DNA from: Elusimicrobiota bacterium
GTDB lineage: Bacteria; Elusimicrobiota; Elusimicrobia; UBA1565; UBA9628
Length of the DNA stretch: 36,185 bases
Direction of reading: 5' to 3'
Assembly: GCA_016207605.1 (NCBI GenBank)
Contig: JACQPJ010000004.1
Span: 1 to 36,185, forward strand
Position 1 is the first letter of the stretch. Each line of letters starts with the position of its first letter. This document shows, in pieces, positions 7,483-16,402 of the stretch. The notes under the pieces were generated by a model. The model searched no databases and was not told the origin of the DNA. It saw only the letters and a program-made list of their open reading frames with translations. The translations under genes and the position numbers were made by a program.

Positions 7483-9195
7483 TTAGGCACCGAACCAGCG
7501 CAGGCAGGAAGCACGGTCTTCTTGGAAGCGCTTTTCGTCCAACTTAAATTGCGGGGTCAACAGGCGCTTTTCGTCCGGACGCGGCTTTTTGTGCGGCCAA
7601 TAGCGGAGCGTTCGGGTTGCGGCACCCTTTTGGACGACTAAACCGACTTGCTTGGAGACATCGCCGTGATAGATGTCCCTCCCGACGATCTTCTGTCCGT
7701 CGCGAAGGCCGGCGGCGTAGGCCGCGCTGCCTTCGATCACCCCCTGGACGATCCCGGGGCCGTCGGACTTCTTCCAGTCGAATCCCAGCTCGAACTGGGG
7801 CATCTCCTCCATCCGCATTGAAACGCACGGCCCTAAAGACCGCGGATCGGGAGGGATCACCTTTCCCGCCTCGATGAACTCCTCCATGTCCTGGCCGACC
7901 CCTTCCGGCAAATAGCGCTTCAGCGCGGCGTTGACGCTCTCAGTGGAGACCAAGACGCCCCGAGTCACCGCGGATTGGAGAATGTCCCTCATCACGTCGT
8001 CCAGCGACGCAGCATTGGAAATGCGCTTGATCCTCGCGTTCCAGTTGTGGGCGAGGACGTCCCCGCGCTGATAGGGCAGCTTCTCGACCTTCCTGTCGTT
8101 CCAGAAATCCTTTTGGATTCGGCTATTGGGCTCGGCGCGCACCGGCGACTCGTAATAGGACTTCAGCACCTTGTTGTAGCCGTCGACGTAGTCCTCCAGC
8201 GCGATCAATCCCGCCCTCAGGCTCAAAAGCCGGGCGTAATAGTCGGTGAAGCCCTCCGAGAACCAATAGGCGAGTTCGGCCGGTTCCTGCTTGCCGATCT
8301 TGCCTCCGTTCCAGGCATGAAAAAGCTCGTGAGCCAAAAGATGCGTCATCTTCGCTCCTAGGAGCTCCTGGCCGGCCGCGAAAACGGCGAATGAATTCGT
8401 GAGGCTGGTCCCGCCATGACCGCAGCATGGTTCGTCGGTCGGCAGCAGCGTGGCCAGGAAATACGGGATGTCGTCGTCCTTCCAAAACGCGCGCTCGGCA
8501 TGGACGACCCTGGAAACCAGCTCGGCGAACTTCTCGTCGCTGAACTCCCACGATCCCCGCGCCGCCGTCCAGACCGGCCAGCCATCAACGTCCTTCTTAC
8601 GCAGCCGAAAGTCGCCGGCCACGTAGATCGCGTGCTTCAGGGCGCGGAGGGAGGCGTCAAAGCGCTGAATCCTTTCACCGGCTCCGAAACTGTCGGCGAT
8701 GGACCACCCGGGCGGGAATCCCTCCCACATGAGCGAAACGCGGCGCGGCGCCTCCTCATCCTCATCGGGAATCACCAGGAACGCATGCCCCGGCAGATGG
8801 AAATAGGCCGGCCGAAGAATGGCCCTGTAATACATCTCGTTGACGATCGGGCCATCCCAATCCTGGGCGACGAGATAACGGACATGGAGCCTCTCTGGAC
8901 CCTTGTGCCTGATCTCGCGGATATCCGGCTCGGCGGCATCAAGAAGGACGGCGCCCCTCGTCATCACCCGCAAGTCGTGAACGGCCTTGTAATATTCCAT
9001 CTGCCCCGCCCAATGGGAAGGAAGCCGCAGGCGCGTCGTCCCGGACGCATCCCCTTGAAACCATAAGTCCACCGTCAGCGTGGGCGTGGATGTTTCAAGC
9101 TCGGCCTGGAAGCGATACTCGATGTCCGGCGGCAGCGCGTCAGCCGCACGGGAACCGGGCGTCAAGAAAACGGCGACGAAAAAAGTTAAGAACAT
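7483..9195 (-). CDS. Exported M61-type metallopeptidase with C-terminal PDZ domain
   Basis: A secreted zinc peptidase related to glycyl aminopeptidases (family M61). It opens with a signal peptide (MFLTFFVAVFLTPGSRAADA). The catalytic zinc site HELFHAWNG has H289, E290 and H293, and the third ligand is E314 in WFSEGFTDYY. The N-terminal third is beta-rich, as in the M61 N-domain. Residues about 455-535 look like a PDZ domain (FELGFDWKK...GPGIVQGVIEGSAAYAAGLRDG). The substrate cannot be deduced. The start overlaps the end of the FTCD gene by 10 bp, so they are probably co-transcribed. Confidence 0.88.
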   Translation of the reverse strand: MFLTFFVAVFLTPGSRAADALPPDIEYRFQAELETSTPTLTVDLWFQGDASGTTRLRLPSHWAGQMEYYKAVHDLRVMTRGAVLLDAAEPDIREIRHKGPERLHVRYLVAQDWDGPIVNEMYYRAILRPAYFHLPGHAFLVIPDEDEEAPRRVSLMWEGFPPGWSIADSFGAGERIQRFDASLRALKHAIYVAGDFRLRKKDVDGWPVWTAARGSWEFSDEKFAELVSRVVHAERAFWKDDDIPYFLATLLPTDEPCCGHGGTSLTNSFAVFAAGQELLGAKMTHLLAHELFHAWNGGKIGKQEPAELAYWFSEGFTDYYARLLSLRAGLIALEDYVDGYNKVLKSYYESPVRAEPNSRIQKDFWNDRKVEKLPYQRGDVLAHNWNARIKRISNAASLDDVMRDILQSAVTRGVLVSTESVNAALKRYLPEGVGQDMEEFIEAGKVIPPDPRSLGPCVSMRMEEMPQFELGFDWKKSDGPGIVQGVIEGSAAYAAGLRDGQKIVGRDIYHGDVSKQVGLVVQKGAATRTLRYWPHKKPRPDEKRLLTPQFKLDEKRFQEDRASCLRWFGA

Positions 9196-10679
9196 CCGCA
9201 GGCTGACAGCGTAGCGTTCAAGCGCGTCTCCAAATCTTTAACGACCGATCCGTCCTTGATGCCGCCGAGGTTGATGCGGACGTTCTCGGCGGCGCAGAGG
9301 GCGGCGGCCTTCAATAAATGGGCGGCACAGTTCATGTCGGAGGCGACGGCGGCGCCGGCCAGGGGCGCGGCGGCGCGCACCGCGGCCAGGGCCTCGGCCG
9401 CGGCCTGAGCGGTCTGGAGCGGAGCCTCCGCCGCCCGCCGCAAACCCGCCTGCATCTTGGCGGGGCGCGAGGGATCGTCCTTGGGAAGGCTCATCGCCGC
9501 CATGAAGGCGTCGAAGGCGGCGGCGTCCTCGGCCGCCAGGGCGTCGAAGGCGGAGCGCAGGCGGCCCAGCGTCGCCAAAGCCGCGGAGAGCGGCGGGCGC
9601 TTGGCCTCGTCGAGCTTTTTGGACTTGAGCGTGATGCCGGCTGCCATCTGGCCCAGGCCGCAGCCCATCGCGCCGGCGATGGCCGCCGCCGAGCCGCCGC
9701 CCGGGGTGGCGTCGGTGTTGGCGAGGGCCTCGCCCACCGCCGCGCCGGCCCGGCGCCAGTCGGACGCGCCGCCCAGGGCGCCGACGGCCTCCAGGCGGTT
9801 TTCCAGAATCTGGACGTCTGGGTTGAAATTTTCCAAATTCAGCGTCTCGATCGCAAAGTCGAGCAGGGCCTGGCGCGGCAAAAGGCCCACGATCTCGGTC
9901 GTCTTGACCCGCGCGTTGTGATCGGCGGCCAGGCGACCGGCCTCGTCGAGCACGCGGCGCATCGAGCTAGTCTTGTAGTCGGTCAGCACCGTCGAAATCT
10001 GCACCTGACGGCGCGCCGCCAGCTCGATCTCCTTGCCGCGCACGGCCGGCAAGCCCCCGCCCGAGGCGCGCAGCCTCTTGGCGATGTCCTTGCCCGCGGC
10101 CATGTTCCCGGAATCCAGGTTCAGGTTGAAGTTGACGATCTGCTCGCGCGCGCCCACCGCGACCGCGCCCGCGGTCGGATGGATACGGTTCGGGCCGAAG
10201 TCGGGCGTTCGGCTCTCGTCCTTGCCGATCAAATCCCGCAAGCCCTCAAACTGGCCTTTGCGCACGTTCGCGAGATCTTTTCGCTCCGGCCTTCGCGCCG
10301 CGCGATCGTACAAATATACCGGGATATTCAATTCCCTCCCGATGCGCTCCCCTAACGCCTCAGCCAGCTTGGCGCAATCGGCAATCGTCACGCCGCTGAC
10401 CGGGATAAAGGGAATGACGTCCACCGCGCCCATGCGCGGGTGCTCGCCCTTGTGCTTCGTCAAATCGATGATCTCCGCGGAGGTCTTGGCCACTCGAAAG
10501 CACGCCTCCAGGCAGGTCTCCGGCGCTCCCACGAAAGAAAGCACGCAGCGGTGATGGTCGGCGTCGGTCTCGACGTCCAAGATCGTCGCGCCCGCGGACT
10601 TGGCCGCGGCCACGATCTTGGCGACCTTGGCCTTGTCGCGGCCTTCCGAGAAATTCGGCACGCATTCAACCAGCTTCAT
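9186..10679 (-). CDS. ftcD: Glutamate formiminotransferase / formiminotetrahydrofolate cyclodeaminase (bifunctional)
   Basis: The last step of histidine breakdown. It moves the formimino group from formiminoglutamate to THF and then releases ammonia to give 5,10-methenyl-THF. The N-terminal transferase starts MKLVECVPNFSEGRD and continues through HRCVLSFVG and HPRMGAVDVIPFIPV (about residues 1-300). The C-terminal cyclodeaminase (about 320-497) has the Gly/Ala-rich TPGGGSAAAIAGAMGCGLGQM and a helical bundle. The length of 497 aa corresponds to the fused form known from vertebrates and some bacteria. The ATG at 10679 has a good AAGGAGA ribosome site and begins at the conserved N-terminus, so it is preferred over an in-frame start five codons upstream. 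Confidence 0.95.
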   Translation of the reverse strand: MKLVECVPNFSEGRDKAKVAKIVAAAKSAGATILDVETDADHHRCVLSFVGAPETCLEACFRVAKTSAEIIDLTKHKGEHPRMGAVDVIPFIPVSGVTIADCAKLAEALGERIGRELNIPVYLYDRAARRPERKDLANVRKGQFEGLRDLIGKDESRTPDFGPNRIHPTAGAVAVGAREQIVNFNLNLDSGNMAAGKDIAKRLRASGGGLPAVRGKEIELAARRQVQISTVLTDYKTSSMRRVLDEAGRLAADHNARVKTTEIVGLLPRQALLDFAIETLNLENFNPDVQILENRLEAVGALGGASDWRRAGAAVGEALANTDATPGGGSAAAIAGAMGCGLGQMAAGITLKSKKLDEAKRPPLSAALATLGRLRSAFDALAAEDAAAFDAFMAAMSLPKDDPSRPAKMQAGLRRAAEAPLQTAQAAAEALAAVRAAAPLAGAAVASDMNCAAHLLKAAALCAAENVRINLGGIKDGSVVKDLETRLNATLSACGCS

Positions 10680-10704
10680 GCGGTCTCCTTGCAAAAAACA
10701 AATG

Positions 10705-10783
10705 AACCACTAAGACACTAAGAAATAATTGGGGGTTAAAAACATTTTCTCCGCCTCTTCGTGTCTTTGCGTCTTCGTGGTTT
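10705..10783. repeat. Inverted 'CCACGAAGACACGAAG'-type intergenic repeat
   Basis: The AT-richer gap between ALDH and FTCD holds AACCACTAAGACACTAAG (10705-10722) and, in the opposite orientation, CTTCGTGTCTTTGCGTC followed by TTCGTGG (10757-10780). The two are imperfect inverted copies of a short tandem motif that I recall from intergenic regions of many unrelated bacteria. Transcribed, it could fold into a long imperfect hairpin between the two genes. Confidence 0.5.
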
Positions 10784-10795
10784 CCCGTTTCTTTT

Positions 10796-12136
10796 CTACG
10801 TTTTGATGACGAGCGTTTTGGGCTCGGTGAACTCCGCGATGGCCCAGCGCACGCCCTCGCGGCCCAGGCCGGAGTCCTTGACCCCGCCGTAGGGCATGGC
10901 GTCCGAGCGAAAGGACGGGATGTCGTTGACGATCACGGCGCCGACGGGCAGACGGTCGAAGGCGCGATGGACGAAGGCCAGGTCGTTGGTGAACAGGCCG
11001 GCCTGCAGGCCGTAGCGCGTCGCCGCGATCCTCTCCAGGGCCGCTTCCCGGCTGTCCACGGCCTCCAGGACCGCGACCGGGCCGAAGGCCTCCTCGCAGG
11101 CGAGGGGATGGTCGGCGGGCACGCCCTCCAAGAGCGCGGGCGGCAGCAGCGCGCCTTTCCGCGGCCCGCCGGCCCAGAGCTTGGCCCCGCGGCCCACGGC
11201 CTCCTCCAGCCAGCGCTCGACGCGCGCGGCCGCGGCCTCGTCAATCATGGGGCCCACGTCCGTCTTCTCGTCGGCGGGGTCGCCGATTTTCAATTCCCGG
11301 ATGTTTTGCACGAGCAGCTTGCGGAATTCAGCATGAACGGAGCGCTCGACGAAAATTCTTTGGACCGAGATGCAAACCTGACCGGAATAATAGTACGCCC
11401 CCCAGGCGCAGCGCGCCGCGGCCCAGGGCAGGTCCGCGTCGGCGGCCACGAAGACGCCCGCGCTGCCGCCCAGCTCCAGCACGACGCGCGCGCGGGGCGC
11501 CAACGTCTTGAGCCGCCAGCCCACGGCCGCCGAGCCGGTGAAGGAGAGCACGCGGAGGCGCTCATCGCGGACCAAGGCCTCGACCGCGGGAATGGGGCCG
11601 GAGGCCAGGATCGCCGCCTCGGCGGGCCAGCCCGCGTCCACCAAGACCTGGAGCAGGCGCGCCGCGGTCTTGACGCCGCGAGGGTCGGGCTTGAGGACGA
11701 AGGGAAGGCCGGCCGCCACCGCGGGCGCGGCCTTGTGCGCGGCCAGGTTGAGCGGAAAATTGAAGGGTGTGATGAAGAGCGCCGGGCCGCGCGGGACGCG
11801 CTTGACCAAGGCGAAGCGCCCCTCGGAATTCTCGTCCAGGTCGAGGGGCAGGAGTTCCCCGCCGATGCGACGCGCCTCCTCGGCGGCCCAGCGGACCGTG
11901 AAGGCCGCGCGGGCGGCCTCCCGGCGCGCCTCCTTGAGCGGCTTGCCTACCTCCGAGACGACGAGCCGCGCGAAACCCTCGGCGTCGCGCGACAGAGCGT
12001 CGGCCGCGGAAGATAAAATCCGAGCACGGACATGCGTAGGCAAAACGGCAACGCGCTCTGCGGCCGCCGCGCAGCGCGCCGCGACCGAGCGCGTGGACAA
12101 CTCGTCCGTCAGCTCAACCCGAACCAGCCCAGCCAT
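10796..12136 (-). CDS. NAD(P)-dependent aldehyde dehydrogenase
   Basis: A member of the aldehyde dehydrogenase superfamily that oxidises an aldehyde to the acid with NAD(P). Visible motifs: FITPFNFPLNLAAHK (about 131-145), FTGSAAVGW, the general-base glutamate in LELGGSAG (about 230-237), the catalytic cysteine in SGQVCISVQRIFVE (C about 265), and EEAFGPV and PYGGVKDSGLGREG near the C-terminus. At 446 aa it is slightly shorter than most members, from a brief N-terminus. The GQVCIS form resembles lactaldehyde or phosphonoacetaldehyde-type enzymes, but substrate specificity cannot be assigned. The start lies inside the HAD gene end (28-bp overlap), giving an operon hutI-HAD-ALDH. Confidence 0.9.
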   Translation of the reverse strand: MAGLVRVELTDELSTRSVAARCAAAAERVAVLPTHVRARILSSAADALSRDAEGFARLVVSEVGKPLKEARREAARAAFTVRWAAEEARRIGGELLPLDLDENSEGRFALVKRVPRGPALFITPFNFPLNLAAHKAAPAVAAGLPFVLKPDPRGVKTAARLLQVLVDAGWPAEAAILASGPIPAVEALVRDERLRVLSFTGSAAVGWRLKTLAPRARVVLELGGSAGVFVAADADLPWAAARCAWGAYYYSGQVCISVQRIFVERSVHAEFRKLLVQNIRELKIGDPADEKTDVGPMIDEAAAARVERWLEEAVGRGAKLWAGGPRKGALLPPALLEGVPADHPLACEEAFGPVAVLEAVDSREAALERIAATRYGLQAGLFTNDLAFVHRAFDRLPVGAVIVNDIPSFRSDAMPYGGVKDSGLGREGVRWAIAEFTEPKTLVIKT

Positions 12137-12804
12137 GTCCTCATGTCCTTGAAATCCCGCGCCAGATGGTCCGGACGGGAAGCCTTAAGCTCTTCCCAGG
12201 TCGAAAACCCCGTGCCCACCCCTACCGTCTTGAACCCCGCCTTGCGCCCCGCGGCGACGTCCAATGGCGTGTCGCCGATCACATAGATATCCTCCGGCCT
12301 GAAGAGGCGGCGCGCCAACTTTTGCGCGCGCTTAACGGCCCGCTTGAGGAGCACGGGGCGGTGAAACGAATCCGATCCGTATCCGCCGAACAAAAAATAT
12401 GCGTTGAACCCCGCCGGCTCCAGCTTGACCCGCGCACCGCGCTCCATGTTCCCGGTGCCCAAGCCGAGCAGGACGCGCGGATCGCGGCTCAGGCGCTTGA
12501 GCAGGCGCTTGAGGCCCGGCGGGATGTGATACGTGCCGTTGCGAAGCGCGGAACGCACGTAGAAGGGCAGATGCCGCAAGTATTCCCGGTGCAGCTTGTC
12601 AACGGAGCCGCGAGTCGGCTTTTGCCCCGTTGCCGCGCGATAGGCCGCGCCGAAGTTGTACAGATCCGTCCGCCCCGCCAGCGACAGCTCCGAGCACGCG
12701 TCTCGCTTGCCGTATAAAATAAGAACGGCCCGGTTGAGCGCCTTGCGCCCCGCCCCGCCCGCGCGCACCAGGGTCCCGTCCACGTCGAAGAGCAGGACCT
12801 TCAT
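12109..12804 (-). CDS. HAD-superfamily phosphatase (phosphoglycolate phosphatase-like)
   Basis: A cytoplasmic Mg-dependent phosphatase. The nucleophile motif LLFDVDGTLV sits at residues 4-13 (D7, with D9 as acid/base). Motif II is within LGLGTGNMERG (about 114-124), the motif III lysines fall at about 155-166, and motif IV is VIGDTPLDVAAGRKAG (about 175-190). A helical cap (about residues 16-90) makes it a subfamily I enzyme like Gph/PGP. The substrate is unknown. Its ATG overlaps the hutI stop (ATGA) and its end overlaps the aldehyde dehydrogenase start, so all three are probably translated from one mRNA. Confidence 0.88.
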   Translation of the reverse strand: MKVLLFDVDGTLVRAGGAGRKALNRAVLILYGKRDACSELSLAGRTDLYNFGAAYRAATGQKPTRGSVDKLHREYLRHLPFYVRSALRNGTYHIPPGLKRLLKRLSRDPRVLLGLGTGNMERGARVKLEPAGFNAYFLFGGYGSDSFHRPVLLKRAVKRAQKLARRLFRPEDIYVIGDTPLDVAAGRKAGFKTVGVGTGFSTWEELKASRPDHLARDFKDMRTWLGWFGLS

Positions 12805-14048
12805 GCCCGGGAGACGACCTCGCCCCGCTTCATGGTCCAGCGGACCTTGGACCCGCCGATCCAGTAGGGAAGCTCCCGCCAGTCCTTGGCGTCATAACAA
12901 ACGAGATCGGCCGTCTTGCCCGATTCCAAAGAACCGTGGGTCGAACCCAAGCCGACCGCATGGGCGCCGTTGATCGTCGCCGCGACGACGGCTTCAGCGG
13001 GGGATAAACGCATTTGCGTGCAGGCGATGGAAAGGATGAAGCGCATGTCCCAGCAGGGGCAGGTGCCGGGGTTGTAGTCGGTGGCCAGCGCCGCGGCACA
13101 GCCCGCGTCGAGCAGGCGCCGCGCTGGAGGATACGACTTGCTCAAAAAATAATTCGAGCCGGGAACGAGGCAAGCGACGGCGCCGGAGGCCGACAGAGCG
13201 GCGATATCGCCATCATTCACATGATCGAGATGGTCCACCGTGACCGCCCCCCGCTTCAACGCGGGCGCCACGCTTCCCAGCCGCGAGAGCTGCTCGGCGT
13301 GAACTTTGAGCCCCAGCCCGGCCTTGACCGCCGCCGCCGCGATCTTCTCCAGATCGGCGACGTCGAAGTATCCCCCCTCGCAGAACAGGTCCACGAAGCG
13401 CGCCAAGCTTTGCGCCGCCGCGGCCGGAATCATCTCGTCGCAGACATATTTGACGTAGCCGTTTTTGTCGTTTTGGTATTCCGGCGCAAGCGCATGCGCA
13501 CCCAGCAAAGTCGGCACGATTTCCAACCGGCTCCGCTCCCCCACCGCCTTCAAGACCCGCAAGCTCTTAAGCTCGTTGTCGAGGTCCAACCCGTAGCCGG
13601 ATTTAGCCTCGATCGTCGTGGTGCCCGCCGCCAGGAAATCCCGCGCGCGCCGCTCCAAGCCCGCCGCGAGCGACTCCTCGCCCGCCGCGCGCACCCCCTT
13701 CACCGTCGAGAGTATGCCGCCGCCGGCCGCCGCGATCTCGGCATAGCCCGCCCCGGCAACGCGCGCCTCGAAATCGTCGAGCCGCGGCCCCGCGAACACG
13801 GGATGGGTATGCGCGTCCACGAACCCGGGCAGGACCACCCCGCCCTCCGCGCCGAGCGTCTCCGCGCCCTTGGCCGCGGGCGAGGCCGAGACGTCCTTGC
13901 GCGCCCCCGCCGCGACGACCGTCCCGCCCTCGATCAGAACCGCGCCGTCCGAGACCAGTCCGAGCTCGGCCCGGCGCTTGCCCGCGCGCGGCCCCTTCGG
14001 GCCGGCCAGCGTCAGAAGCTGTAAAACGTCAAGGACCAACGTCGCCAC
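12801..14048 (-). CDS. hutI: Imidazolonepropionase
   Basis: Third step of histidine degradation: hydrolysis of 4-imidazolone-5-propionate to formiminoglutamate. It is an amidohydrolase-fold metalloenzyme. Metal and substrate motifs are visible: LPGFVDAHTHPVFAGPR (about 74-90), KSGYGLD, KVHAEQLS, DHLDHVND and the family-specific LATDYNPGTCPCWDM. The length of 415 aa is normal. Translation begins at a GTG (14048) 6 nt after a TAGAAT, with no Shine-Dalgarno sequence. The gene is first in a run of three overlapping genes and is separated from hutH/hutU by the two exported-protein genes. Confidence 0.95.
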   Translation of the reverse strand: MATLVLDVLQLLTLAGPKGPRAGKRRAELGLVSDGAVLIEGGTVVAAGARKDVSASPAAKGAETLGAEGGVVLPGFVDAHTHPVFAGPRLDDFEARVAGAGYAEIAAAGGGILSTVKGVRAAGEESLAAGLERRARDFLAAGTTTIEAKSGYGLDLDNELKSLRVLKAVGERSRLEIVPTLLGAHALAPEYQNDKNGYVKYVCDEMIPAAAAQSLARFVDLFCEGGYFDVADLEKIAAAAVKAGLGLKVHAEQLSRLGSVAPALKRGAVTVDHLDHVNDGDIAALSASGAVACLVPGSNYFLSKSYPPARRLLDAGCAAALATDYNPGTCPCWDMRFILSIACTQMRLSPAEAVVAATINGAHAVGLGSTHGSLESGKTADLVCYDAKDWRELPYWIGGSKVRWTMKRGEVVSRA

Positions 14049-14054
14049 GCCGTC

Positions 14055-14060
14055 ATTCTA
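14055..14060 (-). promoter_or_regulatory. -10 box (TAGAAT) giving a possible leaderless hutI mRNA
   Basis: On the minus strand TAGAAT is followed by six bases (GACGGC) and then the hutI GTG start. The expected transcript start is at the start codon, and no Shine-Dalgarno is present. The -35 region (CAAACT) is poor. Confidence 0.45.
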
Positions 14061-14128
14061 TGAAATACGCTCAGAGGAGTTTGCGGCGCAGGCGCGCCTG
14101 GACCTGGAACCCTGACGGCCCCGATCGT

Positions 14129-15238
14129 TCAACGCCCTGCGCTGCGCGCTTTGATTTCGTCCATGCCGGCCAAGAGCATCTGGAGGACGGCGTCCCCAAT
14201 GCCAGGAACTCCACGACGTGCCAAGCGCTGATACGCATCCATAGCCTGTTCCGATACAACTTTCACGCCTAAACCGGCATCCGCGAGACGTCGTGCTCTC
14301 TCATCCCGATCCACCAAATTCCCATAGAAGCCGCGCATCCATTCAGAGAACACATATCCGGCGATGAGCCAATAATCTGCCAAATTGGAATCCACCAGCT
14401 GATAAATTTTGGAATTGGCCAGCGCCCTCAGGAAATCGGCCAAGCCCTCATGAACGGCTTCAAAAGAAACATCAAGCGGAAACCCCTGTCGTTGCGACGC
14501 CCTTTGAAGCGCGGAATAAAGCGTCCACGCCTCGGAGGGAGCCGCCTGCGGCAGGTGCGAAACCATGGCCGCCCTTTGGAGCAGCCAACCGTGGACGGCG
14601 TAAGGGTAGCCCAAGTCCGCCAAAGCATTCGGCCCGGAGACAGGGACGGCCGACGCGCCATGCTCGTCGAGCTCATGCCGCCTAAGGACGTCGTATTCCT
14701 TTTTCGCGCCGTCCATCTGCGCGCGCAGGGCGTCGTAAGCGGCATAGGGACCTCCTTCGTCCAGGCTTTTCTGCAGCGCACGGTAATGGTCTCGGGCGAG
14801 CTGAAGGACTATGGGCAGGTCCATGGCATGAGGCCCAGTGGGGATCACATGCGCATAAGAACGGCCGCCGCCGATCCTGCTCATCGCGAACATGGGCGCC
14901 CAGACCTTGCCGGCATCCGAGACCTGCGGGCCGAGCACGGCGATTTCCCCGTGTCTCGCGAGCTCCGCGGCCGCCGGAACATACCGGAACGGCATGATGT
15001 CCCTGGGCAGTTGCCCAACGTTCGCGGGAACAGGCGGCAAGTCCCGAACCTGCCCCTCATGGAGATAGGCATTCGATCCTTGCAGGGAGAACGTGAGAGA
15101 GGAGTTCGTCTCAGGAACGTCGAGAACCAGCCCGATCTCGCCGTCTGCCCGGCTGCTCGGCCCTTCCACCGAGGGGCCGCCCGCAACGGCCGCTCGGGCC
15201 AGCAAAACGGCGGCAACGCACATCCAACGAGATCGCAT
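14129..15238 (-). CDS. Uncharacterised exported protein, probable paralogue of its upstream neighbour
   Basis: Not a family I recognise. The ATG at 15238 opens with a good signal peptide (MRSRWMCVAAVLLARAAVAGG), predicting export of a 350-residue mature protein. An in-frame GTG at 15298 overlaps the upstream stop as GTGA and could be the true, coupled start, but it would put a 20-residue Cys/His-containing extension before the signal. The body is mostly helical (PYAAYDALRAQMDGAKKEYDVLRRHELD, then a long helix run to the C-terminus). Segment order and several motifs resemble the neighbouring gene (PLGAYYLLRQSWDDVRKTQY), suggesting an old tandem duplication. No catalytic motif is evident. Confidence 0.65.
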   Translation of the reverse strand: MRSRWMCVAAVLLARAAVAGGPSVEGPSSRADGEIGLVLDVPETNSSLTFSLQGSNAYLHEGQVRDLPPVPANVGQLPRDIMPFRYVPAAAELARHGEIAVLGPQVSDAGKVWAPMFAMSRIGGGRSYAHVIPTGPHAMDLPIVLQLARDHYRALQKSLDEGGPYAAYDALRAQMDGAKKEYDVLRRHELDEHGASAVPVSGPNALADLGYPYAVHGWLLQRAAMVSHLPQAAPSEAWTLYSALQRASQRQGFPLDVSFEAVHEGLADFLRALANSKIYQLVDSNLADYWLIAGYVFSEWMRGFYGNLVDRDERARRLADAGLGVKVVSEQAMDAYQRLARRGVPGIGDAVLQMLLAGMDEIKARSAGR

Positions 15239-15294
15239 AACACCCAAGCGTTTAATCACATGCCTGCAACTATGGCAAGGATGAGCCTCTGGAT

Positions 15295-16257
15295 TCACGG
15301 GCCGGCTCTTCTCCCGCGAAACGCGCCGATAGCCGCTTCAACGAGCTCCCGATGAGCGCGAGGCAAGCTCCCTAAAAGGGCGCTGGTCGCCGGCAGGATA
15401 CTGTCGCGTTCGCGAATCAATCGGTGCAAAACATAGGCCGCGACCACTTTCGAGACTTCATTCAGCGCCGCCAACTGCTCATACGCAAGAGCCAGCAAAA
15501 AACCGGCGGGCCAGTCCCGATCACTCTGGAGCTTCATATTTAACGGGCCGTTGGCCTGCGAATCGGAAGCGAAGAGAGGTTCGGGGAGTCTGTTCCCCGC
15601 GACCGCGCGGAAAAGAGCGGCCTTCAGATTGACCTCCTCGTCCCGGGCCGCCGCGGGGAACCGAGAAACCTCCTCCGCTCGCCAGCCCAGCCAATCCGCA
15701 TCCGCGTAGAACGGCCCCAATAGAAAGTCCGGCGCCGCGACGAAATCCTTCGTGTGCTGGTACTGCGTCTTTCTGACGTCGTCCCATGATTGACGCAATA
15801 AATAATACGCGCCCAGAGGATCATCGTCCCTCGAATAGCCCTGAAGCCGCAGGGCCAGGTCGCGCGTGGCGGCGATCGCCGGAGGCTCCGTCGCGGACGG
15901 CTGCTCGCGCGCGCGGACGACGTGGACGTTGTGCCCTTCCTGCAAATCCCGCTTCATCACGACCACGGGGCCTCGGCCCCGCGTCCCCACGACCACGAAA
16001 GGCTCTTTGAACACCCTTGCGACGGAGACGTACGTCTGATACAACGCGGGGGGCAAATGGGCAGCCGCGGGCAGGGGCGGCGAATCGAAATTCTCCGACC
16101 CCGCGGAATAGGCGTGAACGCCGCCCTCAACATCCGGAGTCAACGTAATCGCCCATTGGCTTGGACCAAAATCCAAGCGCACCGGCCCCGCCACAGGGCC
16201 GGCCGCAGCCGTGGAGACAAAAGCAACGATGAGGACGCCGACTTGGCCGCTTTTCAT
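15295..16257 (-). CDS. Uncharacterised exported protein
   Basis: A 320-residue protein with a short signal peptide (MKSGQVGVLIVAFVSTAAAGP), so probably periplasmic or secreted. The N-terminal 100 or so residues are beta-rich and contain EPFVVVGTRGRGPVVVMKRD. The rest is helical. The order of elements resembles the downstream gene (a helix around PLGAYYLLRQSWDDV, then WLGWRAEEVSRFPAAA and KAALFRA), which suggests paralogy. There is a good ribosome site (AAGGGGA) before the ATG. No known domain was recognised. The gene is preceded by the terminator-like hairpin after yajQ, so it probably starts a new transcript. Confidence 0.65.
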   Translation of the reverse strand: MKSGQVGVLIVAFVSTAAAGPVAGPVRLDFGPSQWAITLTPDVEGGVHAYSAGSENFDSPPLPAAAHLPPALYQTYVSVARVFKEPFVVVGTRGRGPVVVMKRDLQEGHNVHVVRAREQPSATEPPAIAATRDLALRLQGYSRDDDPLGAYYLLRQSWDDVRKTQYQHTKDFVAAPDFLLGPFYADADWLGWRAEEVSRFPAAARDEEVNLKAALFRAVAGNRLPEPLFASDSQANGPLNMKLQSDRDWPAGFLLALAYEQLAALNEVSKVVAAYVLHRLIRERDSILPATSALLGSLPRAHRELVEAAIGAFRGRRAGP

Positions 16258-16361
16258 CGCGTTCCCCTTAGGACCCGTTCAGCTTGGAATACCGGGATTC
16301 GAGTGTAGCGAAGCCGCGGGGGCCGGCGCATAGGCCGAAAGTCCTAGCCGCGGCGCGTCAA

Positions 16362-16385
16362 AAGGCCCGGATTCTCGTGGGCCTT
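16362..16385 (-). terminator. Weak Rho-independent terminator after yajQ
   Basis: Read on the minus strand, AAGGCCC and GGGCCTT form a 7-bp stem around a 10-nt loop, followed by TTTTG. It lies about 18 bp past the yajQ stop and would close the long cyclase-to-yajQ gene set. The U-tract is short, so termination may be partial. Confidence 0.5.
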
Positions 16386-16402
16386 GACGGCCCCTTGACG
16401 GG

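Noticed and set aside
10705-10783. CRISPR array
   Set aside because: The short repeats lack regular spacers and are inverted to one another, and no cas gene is near.
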